Below are positions 34,672-47,433 of a DNA stretch of 64,000 nt, piece after piece (position 1 is the stretch's first letter; the number at the start of each line of letters is the position of its first letter). This stretch comes from Lepidurus packardi. Taxonomy: Eukaryota; Arthropoda; Branchiopoda; Notostraca; Triopsidae. A program made the position numbers and the translations under genes. The stretch covers positions 10,350,790 to 10,414,789 of the forward strand of contig JAKZAN010000002.1 of the NCBI GenBank assembly GCA_023053545.1, written 5' to 3'. The notes below the pieces were generated by a model. The model was not told the origin of the DNA, searched no databases, and worked only from the letters and a program-made list of their open reading frames with translations.

Positions 34672-37436
34672 ATGGGTTGTTGTTGCTGTTTCAGTCCAAT
34701 TTTTTGTGCCTGCTACAGCACATTAGTAAATTACACTCACCTTTCTTTTTCGGTGTTCACTATTTCATAGACGAATTCCAAGCATAATCCTCGTCTGTTT
34801 GGGTCTATTTCACAGGCTCAAGTCGTAGGGAGTATTATTGTGTCAATCCTGGCTTTGCTGTCCTACCAGTGTCGATTTTCGTGGTTAGAACCTCAATCAG
34901 CTGTCGGCCGAACATTTATTTGGGAACTATATTATGAGTACTTCTACTGTAAGATCTTGCGTTTGCATTGGTTTCCAGTAATGATTTTTGCACTGTTTAG
35001 CGCATGGTAATTGTGAGGCCAGAGGTAACGATTGGTCCAATTATCTGCCAAATTATAAAGCATATTCGATAACGAACTCGAGACAAACGTATGCATGGTT
35101 TTGCGCTTTTTTGGCCAACGCTTGCTTATGGGGTACATCTGCAATTTTTCTCTTCATTTGTAAGTAATTCTCGAATTTTCGAGTCATATCCTCAAAGTGT
35201 GTCTTATTTCGTAACGACTCAAAAGTCCGCAAAACGAAGTTCGCGCATATCTTCTGGATCACCTGCAGTTATATTACACTCGCCTTCGATATGCTCCTTT
35301 TCGCCGTGTTCCTGGCCGACATTAAAGTTCCAATCGTAAGCGTTCAGATACATATTTATATGTATACGTTATGGAAAATTTTGGTGTACACTTAAGGCCT
35401 AATTATTTTAGGATATGTTAAGCGCGTATGGAATTAAAGGAGGAGGCTTAACCGAACTATGGGTAGTTCTGATACTGCCTTTGTATTTTAGTCGGGGTAT
35501 TTTCGGATGGGTCTCAAATTATATGACCATCCGTCGAGTAACGTATCATATGAGAGCGCTCAAGTCTAACAAAGTTCGCAGTCAACCTGAAACACCTAAT
35601 TCAAACGCGGAGCCTGTTTTGCCCAATTCGTCAAATCACTTCCATCAAAGCAATACACCGGTAGCCTTTGAAAACAACGCATTGACAACGGTGGACGAGT
35701 ACCCACCGCCAAATTTCCTGCGCTCGGACTCTAGAGAGTAAGGGGCACTGTCTCTTTGTTTTCTCGTGTTCATTTTCTTTAAGGGATTTTGTTGTTGTAG
35801 AAACGAACCCCGCAGTAGGAACTATCCTCAATATAGTCGAGAACCACGCAACTTTGAAGTCAGCGCAGCAGCCTGGAGGGAAAGTGGTAAATCGTTGGCG
35901 TCAGCACCCACCAGGACTGACGAAATGGATGATAGAACAATCGATCGCATACCTTACGAAAGCATGGAGCCGTACATGCCACAGGACCGATCGTCATCGC
36001 GCTATCCAAGATTTGAAGATGAAAGAAAACTGGATTCTGATCGAGGGAACAAAGAAAAGGACTTCAACATACGGGAGCTCGACCAATCTCCCCGCATGAA
36101 CCATCGTACTACTGCGGCCACAGTGGAGAAACCTTCGGTGTCATCCTATAACCGCGAGGAAAAACCATCGTTTTTGGCGGAAAATTCAAGGAAAACCAAT
36201 GAGTCACAAACTCCACATGAACCCGTCCCAGATTACGATAAGGGAAAAGAAAGGAAAGTGAAATCTTATCAAGAGGAACCTGAGACGTTGAAAGGTAGAG
36301 CGCAGAGATCCCGTGTACTGCAATATATATATTGACACTTTTTTACATATCATAATCAATTCATTTATTTTCTTTTTTATCTTTGCAGTTTATGTTGAAC
36401 CTTCATATCCTCAACGCAGTCCTTCGGATGTTAACGACCGCACCGTTCACCTACTCTCAAGACCTTCTCGGCGGCTCTCGGGCTCTTCTGATGCAAGCGA
36501 TGGAAAAAAAGAACTTCGTAACCAGCTTCCGTGGTCCTATGTTCGTCCCAACGACATACTTCTATCTTCCAGCCGTATAAACGCTGCTAAACATAAGAAG
36601 TATAACTACATTTGCTTCGAAACTATAGCCTCCATTACTGATGCTCGTTTTCTAGTGAGGTTTTAAGAAACCAATCGAAATCTTCGGTAGCAGAAGAGTC
36701 CGATAACGAGATGATCACGTTTTCTAAACGGGAATGTGAGTATGCGAGTATACAGCACTTGCCCACTGACGATAACTACATTTTGCGTAAATTTCTAAGC
36801 GAGAACAATATAATCGAGGCGCAAAACGAAGTCATTTACGAGAGCTTAGACAACGTTTTACGGCGGAAAGAGTCTTTGAAACGCAAAGTTTTGCTGACTA
36901 GGCCTCATAGACGTTCTAGTTCTTACTTAGAAACGGCGCTGGATGATGATAGTAAGGGCGCTTTGAAACCACTGTTGCATAAACAGTATAACCAAAACGT
37001 TCGCTTGCCGCTTTACGAAAACTTGCCACAACCGAAGAAATTATCTTCGTCTGTGAAAGACCTGCGAGGTCGTAACGCGCCCTCAAGTACTACCAGCCCA
37101 GCCACGAGGCTCAAGCACATGAAAGCTTTGTCGAAAAAGAAAAATGAGGGGGAAGGCTTAGGTCAATTATGCACGGACGAATTTGAAATTGAAAGCTTTA
37201 GCCCTAGCCCTCTTACGCTGCAGCCAGCTCGAGTCACGCCCGATTCACCTCGGAAAGCAAACAAAAACCAACGAGTGCGGTTTTCGCTCGACGTTGAAAA
37301 GGCTTTACAAGAAAAAGAAGCACGATCTCTTTTCAAATGCTATTACACTACAAGTAACCAACTGCTGCACCTACCACCTTGTAACGGCCACATTTGCACT
37401 TATATCGTCTCGGATGAGACCGAGAGTAGTGTCTAA
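34672..37436 (+). CDS. Unrecognised four-pass membrane protein with long polar tail
   Basis: Eight exons with consistent phase: 34672-34725, 34816-34948, 35001-35159, 35226-35335, 35412-35737, 35801-36294, 36389-36599, 36656-37436. Total 755 aa. The protein starts MGCCCCFSPIFCACYS, a Gly2 plus Cys cluster fitting N-myristoylation and S-palmitoylation. About four hydrophobic segments follow, near residues 19-37, 94-115, 121-146 and 165-187. The last reads WVVLILPLYFSRGIFGWV. From residue 188 on, the chain is charged, Ser/Pro-rich and probably disordered, with tyrosine-containing patches (NYPQYSREPR, VPDYDKG, VIYESLDNV, LPLYENLP) that could be kinase or SH2 sites. An AATAAA signal at 37505-37510 supports the 3' end. 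I do not recognise the family; the topology suggests a membrane scaffold or channel-like protein. Confidence 0.8.
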
Positions 37437-37504
37437 AGAAGCGTGGCAAACCTGTATTTTTCTCTGTTTTTCGTTTTTTTGCACGACCTACGCTTCATTC
37501 ACCC

Positions 37505-37510
37505 AATAAA
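37505..37510 (+). terminator. Poly(A) signal of the four-pass membrane protein gene
   Basis: AATAAA about 70 bp after the stop codon at 37436, supporting the assigned 3' end. Confidence 0.6.
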
Positions 37511-40500
37511 TTATTTTGACAAATTTCACTCACAGAGTTCTAACGCTGAATTTCTCATTTCTTTCCTTTCTTCCAGATTGAAGAGAGCGTTGTAACAATC
37601 TTATTATTTGCAGCCAGGAGACACGCTTATAACCTTCTTGCAACAAGCTGCTTTTACAAAGAAAAAAGGTGATTTGAGCATTTGATTGTGATAGAAGTGG
37701 GGGTAAAGAAATAGAACTAAAATGTTATCTTATCAATTATAACGGCAAATTGTCAGCGTTTACTCGTGAAAAAAGCATCAGCAGCGACAAAGACATTATT
37801 GCAGCTGCTAGGGAAAATCTCGCAAAGCTTTAGAGTAACTTTCAGCAAAGAAGGTGATGGATTGGAGACAAATTAAGGATGCGGAGCAGCAACACAGGTG
37901 GGTTTGCTCCCACAATGTTATAACCACGGCACGGACTCCTGCTCTTCGCTCTTCTCCTTGTAGAGGGGTGGAAGTCGAACGATAATGTTCTTTATACTTG
38001 TTGCCGACATGTAAAACCTTTGTATATGCTTCAATTGAGGCATATAAGCACAACGCGTACTCCAAACCGGGGTTTCAGAACACATTGTGTTACATTTAAA
38101 CCAACCAAGTAACCCATCCCCTCTTCGCCTGCCGGGCGAAAAGCGTTAAGTACTGCATTCAGAGTTTATAAGCTTCCGAGAAAGTAGAGTTAAGAGGCAA
38201 GTTTCCACATGAGCTCATATCAATGGAACTTGGGAATTAGATTAAATTTCGCGCATGGGAAATTCGGGGTTGGACTCAAACGACTAATAAAGTATGATAG
38301 TACCTATATGATATGACTAATAGTACCTTTTGTGCAATTTCTAGCGTTATTTTTGTTTGAAGTCTTTCCTGTGCATGCAGGCATATATAAGTAATAGAAT
38401 AATAGTAAAATAAAAAACTAAAATAATAAAACCCGCTTAGGTCAATGAGGCAAACATGAAGGAATTGGAGTGGCCATATCCGAAGCATGTGTCGTAGCAA
38501 AAGTTCATTGGCTTGGAAGCGAACAGGTGCTCTTACTCTTTGTAATGCTTTACGCATGTTATCGACACTTTTCAATGAAACGCAGAGGGTCGATATCACT
38601 TTGGATGGGGATGAGGGGGGTTCTAGGGATACCATATAACTTCTGCTATTTCGCTTGATTACCTATAGGGAAGGTTCATTTAGGTATTGGGAGGTTAGCG
38701 AATTTCGTAAAGAGACAAAAATGACTTGCAACAACTTTCCATCTCATTTAGGGTCTTTATGTACACTAAGTTGCCCTATGTACGATAAATGGACAGAGCA
38801 AACCAGACGATCTAAATAGAGGATGAGTCAAGAGTTTCCTTGTATACAAATTAATTTTCAATACTGTAAGCTTATTAAAGGGACGGTAAAGTTGGTTGCA
38901 ATCCTTTGAAGTCGGTAAAAGTACTTGAATGATAAGGATCCGGAGGTTATTCGGAATCCGAATCTCGGAGTCCGTGAGTCACAGCAAAGAGGAACTATCT
39001 CGTGGAGTCAGCTCCCCTTCTGTTTGAGCAAAAAGGGGATGTTGAATTCCCAAAACAATCGCAGTGGAATTCCCTTATGGTAAAGCATTAGAGGGCTGTT
39101 TGGGATTGATTGGAATATATACACAGCAACATGCAACACACACACATGAAAAGATAGGGGATGAAGTGGCGAGAATTGAGAGTAAGCAGACAATCCCTAC
39201 GGATTTTCGTTGCGTTCGAACTTTATGTTTAAGAGTGCGGAGCCTTTTGCAATATAAGAGGCTTGCTACAATACAATACAACCAAAGAGACTTGGCAGTC
39301 AAACAACTTCTCCCAGGAAACCGGAAAAAATAGTCTCTGAACGACTCCCGCTGAAAAACAGAAAAACGGGAACTATAATGATGCATGATAAGCATATCGA
39401 GCATATCGAGTTGTTAGATCGGCTTATATTTTGTTGAATTGAATAATAGGGTTACAAGGCTAATGATGTACGTATATACGCACAACGAATTCAATATAAT
39501 AATGTGAAAAAGCAGCTTTTTTTCCTTTTATTTTTAATTATTGGGTCTCTCTCCCATCCTTTCGACAGCCGCGTCGAAAGATTGAAAGTTGGAAGAAAGC
39601 ATAGCTTCGTCTCAATAAAATATTCCTATATGCCTTAAAATTACATAATAAGTAAATCATGATCTAAATGAACTTAAGTCTAATTTACCTGGCTTATAAA
39701 CATGACTAACAGTGTAATACGCATAATTACTCGCAAAGAGGGAATGTTAAAATATTTAAATTTCCCACTTTTGAGTGCGTTCACCATTCGTACGATTTTT
39801 GCTGATCGTGGTTCGCTTTTGAAAAGAAGTCGTTAAAACTCTGGCGCGGTAGAAAAGTGTTTCTTTTCGTTATTGCCAAATCTTTTTAAAGACATTCATT
39901 GTTCGTAACCTTTTTTTTTTTGCTGGCGTGGCAAGCAAGCCGGAAGGGCTGAATGGACCATTTCCTCGATGAAGGTAATTTCACTCCGTGTGTGGCCAAT
40001 TTAGGCCCTGTCATGATGTGCTGTACATTGTATGCGTGTCATGCAAATATAAATAGGTCTCACTATTACCATCCTAAATGGCGTATACAGATGAGAATCG
40101 TATAGTTTCAAGCCTTTCTTCCCGTTCGCCTTAATAGCCGTCGAGAGAGAAAGCCTTGGTGGGTACTCTGCCAGCTACGCTCATTTTAGCTCCCCATTTG
40201 CATTATGCGCCTCAATTGTTTTCTCCTATCCACTGTCATCGATCTAAGTTACTATATTAAGCTCTCTGTCAGTTACCGTCGCTGTATGCAGTCTCATTAC
40301 CACCCCTCTTCCTTTCTCTCTTTTAGGCAGATCTACCCGGCGATAAGACACGACAGAAGCGACAGATGAGGACCTGAAAAGCTCAGGGCGATGTGTTTAC
40401 GCGTTTATATGGATACGTGTACATTTGTGAGCGCAGAACGAGGGATTTTCTTATAAAGCCGGGCGAAAATCTTACAGCTCTTTGGTGCGTATATGTATCC

Positions 40501-43296
40501 TGTATTCCCCAATATCGGTTGTCGTTGTTGGGAGCTGCACAGCATCCACATCTGTCAGGCTCATGTCAGGTATATGGGGTTGCTTACGTGGCTGCTGATG
40601 GTGAGGATCCAAATGGCTTTTACAATCCTATATTGCCTGGCTCTCGCCTCCACAGCCGCTTGAAACATTGACAAACAATACTTGTAAGAAGTCAGAAGAA
40701 GACCGCGTCAATGATGGTGGGATGATAAAACCTATTGTGACCATGGGCAAGCAACCTTTTGTTGCCCTTTTCGCTTATCGCCTGCTCCCCTGATGCCCAA
40801 AATGACGTGTGAGGTAGTAAAAAGACGCCAATTTTATAGGAAAGCAGTACTTACTTACCCATAAGGCCAACTTCTAAATCATTCCAACTGTAATATCTGC
40901 ACGTTCGGCTCAACATTTAGAGCGATTGTTCTGGCATCCACTTCTATCAGAACCAGTTTTAATTTCCTCGTGTAATTTCGTTTCATCGGCTATCTATATG
41001 TGACAGAGAGGGAAGAGAGAGAAGAGGCAAAATTAAAGCCCGTATGATCTTTGTCATATAAGAGGCTTATAAGTTATAAAGATCCTTTCTCTGCAACTGT
41101 AAGCTTGCGGTTCGACAAGAATTATAGATCTTTCCTCTCCCACCCACCCCCTGTACCCCCAACCTTTTACCCCTCCCTCTCCCAGAAATTATTGATACTT
41201 TTCCTCGCTGCGTGGCTTATAGCCCAAGCGTTTCCACTTTACTCAGATTAGTTTTTCGGTTTTCGTTGCCATCCGAACCAGAAAGAGGCCATCCATCAGT
41301 CCTGTGTAAAGTTTCTCCAGGTGAGATTCCGACACCTCAGCAGGGTACTCGCAAGCCGATAACCACAGACAGAACTAAAGCAACAAGAATACCCTAAACC
41401 TTTGGACCGAGAAAACTCCTTCAAAATTTTCTTCCTAGGAAAAAGAGTTTTTCTGTTGCAAGCTTGGGATCTGTTGCTATTCTTTCATTAAACAAGGTCT
41501 TTTTTTCATTCTTGGAGTAGCTTCGTACTCGAGAACCTTTTTCCTCTTCAGCTTCTCAGGGTTTGGTTGTCAACGGACCAAGCCGTTTGCGGTTTTTCTA
41601 GGCTGTTGAAGTTGAAGTTTGGGCACCAAAGGGCGTTTTTCAAGTTCGGTGGGTAGCTTTACGATTATTAGGAGGGGTAATATTGGGTAAGATATATTAT
41701 ATCTAAAAGAAGAAAAAATGCCGGGTGAATCCAAAGAGCCACTCCAATCTTCCCAAGTAAAGAGTGATGCTATGACTCTATTGCTTTGATTAAAGCTCGG
41801 GCTGCTGCGGATGAGTAGGTTCCTTTGAAACTTCATCCAATTTGTGGGCTGTCAGTGGAGTGTGCTGTGGCGCAGGATGGATGGTGAGCGGCCACTTAGA
41901 ACACAACCACCGACCGATGACCCTCCTGTCCAAGAAAACCATTTTTTATTCCCAGTAACTAGACCACAAAGCAGTATCAAGTCTGCCAAATTCGACTGCT
42001 CTAGCCAGCCTCAACACGCTTATTACGTGTAAAATGTTCCAAGCCCAAACAGATAGCAGAGAAACTAAACGCAAACCGAAATTCAGTCTCCCGGTTGACC
42101 TTTAACTTACAGCTAATTCTATCTGCTTGCTGCGTCATGATTACTGTATGTATAGATCACGGTACTCCCGAAAATGGTAGATGAGGTTGCAAAATTCTTA
42201 CAATTGACCTGTATAATAAAAAGAGAACATGTCCACGTTTTGGTCCTGCCTGTGTGGTACAAATCTGGTTGAAATGTTGAAAAAGTTTTTAAGAGAGTTT
42301 GGGGAAAGGTGGAAGACTAATGGTGTTGGGTGCAGAATTGCTTGTATTGACTCCCAGGAAAACGAGACTGTTTGATGTTTACTGCGGTTTGGGGCAGTCT
42401 AAGGTTGTTGGGCTTTTGGCTCATTTGAATATGAAGTTGTTGGCACATGCTTTGAAACGCCAACGCAGCAACGGCGCGCTCTCATTCATCACTTCACCTT
42501 TAGCACTATACTATAGAAACGAGTATGCCATTATGCAGATTTCCTTTCATGGCATTATATTAGAATGCAGCCACAACCCGTCTATTACATACCCACCCCC
42601 CTTTCCTCACACACAACACACATACACACAAGTCCGCAGTTTTCTTCATCAATAAATCGCCCATTCGAAAAAGTTAAGGCCCAGGGGATCTCATCGTCTA
42701 TTGTTCTGCGCCCCTTTTTACAACAACGCTTAACCATCTAGCATGGTGTGCAATTATCTCATTATTCCTTTTACTCCTCACCTGCATATGTCTCGCAAGT
42801 GTTTGGTCGAAACTTGAGCCGCCAAACTATGTCTGACTTCCTTCATATTCATCACCGTTTCGAACAACAAATCTTAACCTGGCTGGACGTCGCAGCTAAA
42901 ATAAAAATACAATTTCGTGATTTTTCTTACCACGCCTGTGACTATTTACATTTCCATAGCATACTTTAAAGCTTCCCTTTTTATGTTTTTATCCCAGAAC
43001 ATGGCAAGGCTTTTTTAGCTTATTTTCATCTCGGAAAGCCGAAGGGATGGGAGTTATGGAAGTTATACTGCGGTGGGGAATCAGGTATTTACCCAGAGAT
43101 ATCAAAGTTAGGCTTTATATACGGTTGATGAAAACAGCTCTATTTTATTACTTTCAACAGGGTGGAGTTGCTTGTCTGGGGATTATTAAACGCCAGGAGT
43201 TGATTACATGGGTCGTTTCAGCAAGAAATCATAAACCAGGAAGCATTGTTTAAAGGTGTGAACACTATAACCAACCCTTTTGTTCTTTTTTTTCTT

Positions 43297-43311
43297 GGGG
43301 GGGGGGGGGGG
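43297..43311 (+). repeat. 15-nt poly-G run
   Basis: Homopolymer G run after a T-rich stretch in the gene-poor interval. Confidence 0.85.
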
Positions 43312-45591
43312 TGGCCTTTTTGGGCCTGGAAATTACCTCGAGGGTCTTATAGCGCGGGTCTTTTGTTTGATATAAAACCGAGTGTAATCATTGCACTTTC
43401 TTTTTGTATTGTTTAGACATTTAGGGCCTGCAAATGTAAATTATTGGCTTTTTTTTCTTTCTTTTTGTTCAGCTTTGAGGAGGTCTTTTGTTATAGTCGC
43501 CTTATTTTGACGCCCTTTGAGGTCCGGTCCCTGACTGCAATCCATCATAGACCAATTTGGGCAAGTGCCAAGTCGTAGGTTTTTAAATTGGTTGAAGCCT
43601 AAGGAGTCTTACTGGAGGCCTTATTTTTCCCCGAACTAGCAAGGTGTGTTTCTATCTGGATCCATTCCATTGAAAATGTGAAACGTTTATACACCCCCTG
43701 CTGAGGATGCCTTGCTGAGCACAGCTTTTACTTGCAATATAGAGCGTGCATGAAAATACGATTCTCAGCTGTGCGGCACTAAGCGCGCTCGGGATTAATA
43801 TCGACAAACACTCATGCATAGAGCCTTGTTTGGTGTGATGGGTGATTAGCATAGACGCGAGAAGGGAGTTTGGCTGTCTCTGTCTTTGCCTCTTTCTATC
43901 TCTCCCTGTCTTTCCCTCGCACCCTTGTTCTTGTCTTACTAACTAGACTCTCGTACTCTGTGTTTGATGGAGATATTCTCGTCTTGGAATTAATTGCCTG
44001 GATTTGTCTATCGTAAGCCGCTCAACAAGCTGACTGGCACACGAGGAACGCTTTCGTTTATTTGATTCAGAACTTTGTCCCGCTTTGTCTCTTTGGATCG
44101 ACCCAAGCGACCACTGCAAAGCTCACACAAGTTTTGAAACAAAAAAACAAAAGCGAACGAACGAGAGAGAGAGACTCTCGCTGGAGAGGGTGATAAGCAG
44201 CTCATTGCTTCCATTGCCAATCGGCAACAATAGGGCGTAAAGCTTTCCTTGTCTCCCTTTTCCTTAGAGTAAATACCTTTTATGAACAGCAGACAACTTT
44301 TTCACTCGGTTTGATCCAGCAATGTGTTGAAAATATCCCATATATGGTTTTAAATCCTCACGCTTTGAAAAACGCTTTGGATCCTGGATTATTCTCAACG
44401 GATATATCTGCTGCTGGATCTCGTATGCTTTTGCACCGTTCCGTTCTCTTATTAAAAGAATTCAGACAAGCAAGACATGGTTATTTCTTTTTGATTTTGG
44501 TGAAAAACTTGTCAAGTGGCGCGAACAAGCTTCTATGAGCTATATAGACCTTCATTTTATTTATTTTTTTGGCTCGGATTTCTTTCGTTTTTGGTTCCAA
44601 GTTGACAGTCCTCGTGGTTTAAGGAGGTTTTAGAGGTTGCCGTGTCGGGACGGCCGAGATAAGCAGACATTCTCCAAAGATGGATGAGTGTTTGTTTAGG
44701 GAAATTGAAACTTGACACAAATATCTTTCTTTTTTATTTCTTTTCAGCTTCTCTTTCTTGTCAGGGAGATAGTAGAAAAACGAAACGTTATTGAGAATTT
44801 CCTATTGGAAACCTAAAATACCTTAAATCTTTCGAAAAGTGGATCGGTGCCATTGTTAAGGAGGGGCCACTGAATTGTGACCTCGTAAAAGTCTATTCGA
44901 GGGACAGATATGGAACCGTAGGCGACACTTAATGCTCGTGATGGATGCTCAACAGACTGAAATCTGAGTCGTATGCATGGGCTCACGTGTGAACATACTG
45001 TCACACGGGAAATGCCAACAGCACCGCCTTTTTTCAGAAACACCGCCTACTTTTAGCGAAGAACACTTCAGCGATGACCCTCTTTGACCTGACCTCCCTC
45101 CACGGTATACTCTTAATTAGCTGAAAGAGGGGTCCCCCCACATGATCCAAAGGGAGGGGAAGAGGGGGCTCTTAGTTTTTAAACTGTAATATTTTCTGCT
45201 GCTTTTCTTCAGACAGCAGGTTCATCTTCAAATAGACCGCACAGCACATTGCTGCAGTTGGCAGACCGTGAAGAGCTTGAACACTAGCTGAGCCATATAG
45301 GTTACTTAGGCGAAGGTTTCCAATTAAGCACAGATGGTTTACTGGGCCGGAAATGATCGTTCTGTAGGCTTTTACAGCGCAGGCCAAAGGTCATATTAAG
45401 CTCGGTTGACCACCACGAGACCCTCTGCTAAGTGCTCGCATTTCTATAAATATCTACAAATATCGTGTTGGGAAAGAGAAGGGTGTGAAAAGGTAAACAG
45501 TGAAGTTCCGTGTCACCAATACATTCCTTTGCCTTCCGGTATAAAACGAATACAATACTTCGATAGGGCTGTTTTTCTTAAGGAAATAAGG

Positions 45592-45708
45592 CAAAATTTT
45601 AAACACATTTTAAGAAATTTTAAGGTAATGTTAAAGAAATTTTTAAGAAATTAAAGAAATTTTACGACATTTTAGGGAACTTTTAAAAGAAATTTTACGC
45701 AAATTAGA
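45592..45708. repeat. Degenerate AAGAAATTTT-type tandem repeat
   Basis: Successive units built on (A)AGAAATTTTA with small variations, partly self-complementary, in the gene-poor interval. Confidence 0.7.
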
Positions 45709-47326
45709 GTGCATATTTAGGAGATACTTAGCCTCGTGAATCTTGTAGGTTTTTGATGCAATAAAAGCTACTTAATTAGCCATTAAGGATATTTGCGTAT
45801 AATGGCAATCTTGGAAATACGCCCATTGTTTGTCAACATCAGGATCAGGTGTGTTCTGCCATTAATTGCACCTACTCTGATTATGCTGTCACCCCGGTAG
45901 CCGGAAAGCAAAATATGGACTTGCCTGGATACTGTCGGTGGAAACGGATCGGGAGCAGGGTGCACATGGTTCTGCACTTTAGCTATTACCGAGTCAATAC
46001 TACTGGGGTACCCCATCTTTATCCCGTTGCACCATTCAATTTACCGCAAATTCGACCTTCTCTCATTTAACAGGGAGGTCTTACCATGGAGACGAAGTAG
46101 AATGACAAAGACATCTAGGAGAAAAAAGGGGCCGGAACCCAGTGTTGCAGTAATAGTAGTAAAGAATTTCTTGTGCAAGCTTGTAGTCTAGTATAGGATC
46201 TACACGACGAGCCCCATGTGTGAAGAGGGTTTACGCATGGGTCATACATCTTATAAGCATGCCACTATACAGACTTGGGGATCTCTGGAGAGGGGAGAAA
46301 AAGCTTAATTTAACGAAGTCGTAGGAAAAATACCCGTTTCGAACGTTTCCAACGCAGGGTACGTTGAGTTTTCTGCGATATTGCTACCCCGGACCTATAT
46401 CGTTTCAAAGTATAATGAGTTAGGGGTGTTGCGTTGATTTTGAACGCTCTCTCGCTCCCTCTCCGATTTCCTTGTCAAGGGATGCTGACTTGATTGGATT
46501 TTCTACATATTGTCTCCTTGCATGCGGCCACCGCAAGTTTTTCATATTAGAAATTGGGTATTTCAGCTTATTGTTTCCTCGTATAATATGAAATTGCTTT
46601 CTCTCTCTTTCTCCTTTTCCTAATGTGCCTTCTCCTGAAATGATTATTCGGGGTTGGAGATGTGTTCAACGCATCTTTTTAATCTGTCTTCCCTCTTTTT
46701 CTTATGGTCTTGAATGGCAGATTTTTCTTTGAAATCAGATCAGTTATAGATGTTCAAATGATTGTCTGTCTATTAAATTGACAATTTCTCAAGTGTCAAG
46801 TGATACAGCTGTTTCTTTTTTCGAGGTTTTATGGATTGATACAAAGGTCTTTGAGTGACAAGGCCAATATGGACTTTTCTTTGGTAAGGGAGACACGGCT
46901 TTTATAGACGTGGTGACAACAATGCCCGCTCGATTCAATTTGTTCTGTTTAGGGGCGCGAACCGGAATAGAAAAATTTTATGATATTGGATTTCACTAGG
47001 GTTGTGCGGCGTTTATTAAGGAGTATATAGGGGGAATGTGTGTAACGTGCGAAGTATTTTCTTCCTTGCGTAGTAGCTTTTATTGTATTGCTGCGCTACA
47101 GAGTGCGAAGGCACCCCCTCACTAAAGCCTACTCGGGTTTTGCTTAACACGGCCGACTTGGTTTAAAAAAAAACGACGAACATAACTTTAATGAAGGGGA
47201 CACCCTGGTGTATTTCTTCCTTTCCTTGACGTTATTGAGATACCAATTTCAATTCGTCACATAACCTAAAGTTAAGGTAAGTTACACATTTTTTATTTAT
47301 TTTATTTCATTATTTTTTTGGTGAAA

Positions 47327-47433
47327 CGACGTAGGCTTTTGCCTATTGTCGTGAATTACATTAGTTGGTTATGGTGAATTACATTAATTTAAAAATAATT
47401 AAAAAAATCAATTACATTGATTGGTTATGTTGA
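47327..47433. repeat. MITE-arm-like segment with duplicated AATTACATT unit
   Basis: CGACGTAGGCTTTTGCCTAT followed by TGTCG resembles the arm of the element in DDR intron 15 (AAGTAGGCTCGCGCCTAT then TGTCG). Directly after it, a unit of about 25 bp (AATTACATT-RTTGGTTATG) occurs twice, at about 47353-47376 and 47410-47433. Confidence 0.55.

Noticed and set aside
35226..35242. Acceptor at CGAAG (35239) for the fourth exon of the four-pass protein
   Set aside because: It shifts the frame and leads to a stop. The AG at 35225 gives a continuous frame and a sensible membrane segment.
37808..46070. Various 60-90 aa ORFs on both strands in the gene-poor block
   Set aside because: They overlap one another in several frames, lack recognisable motifs and do not chain by splice phase.
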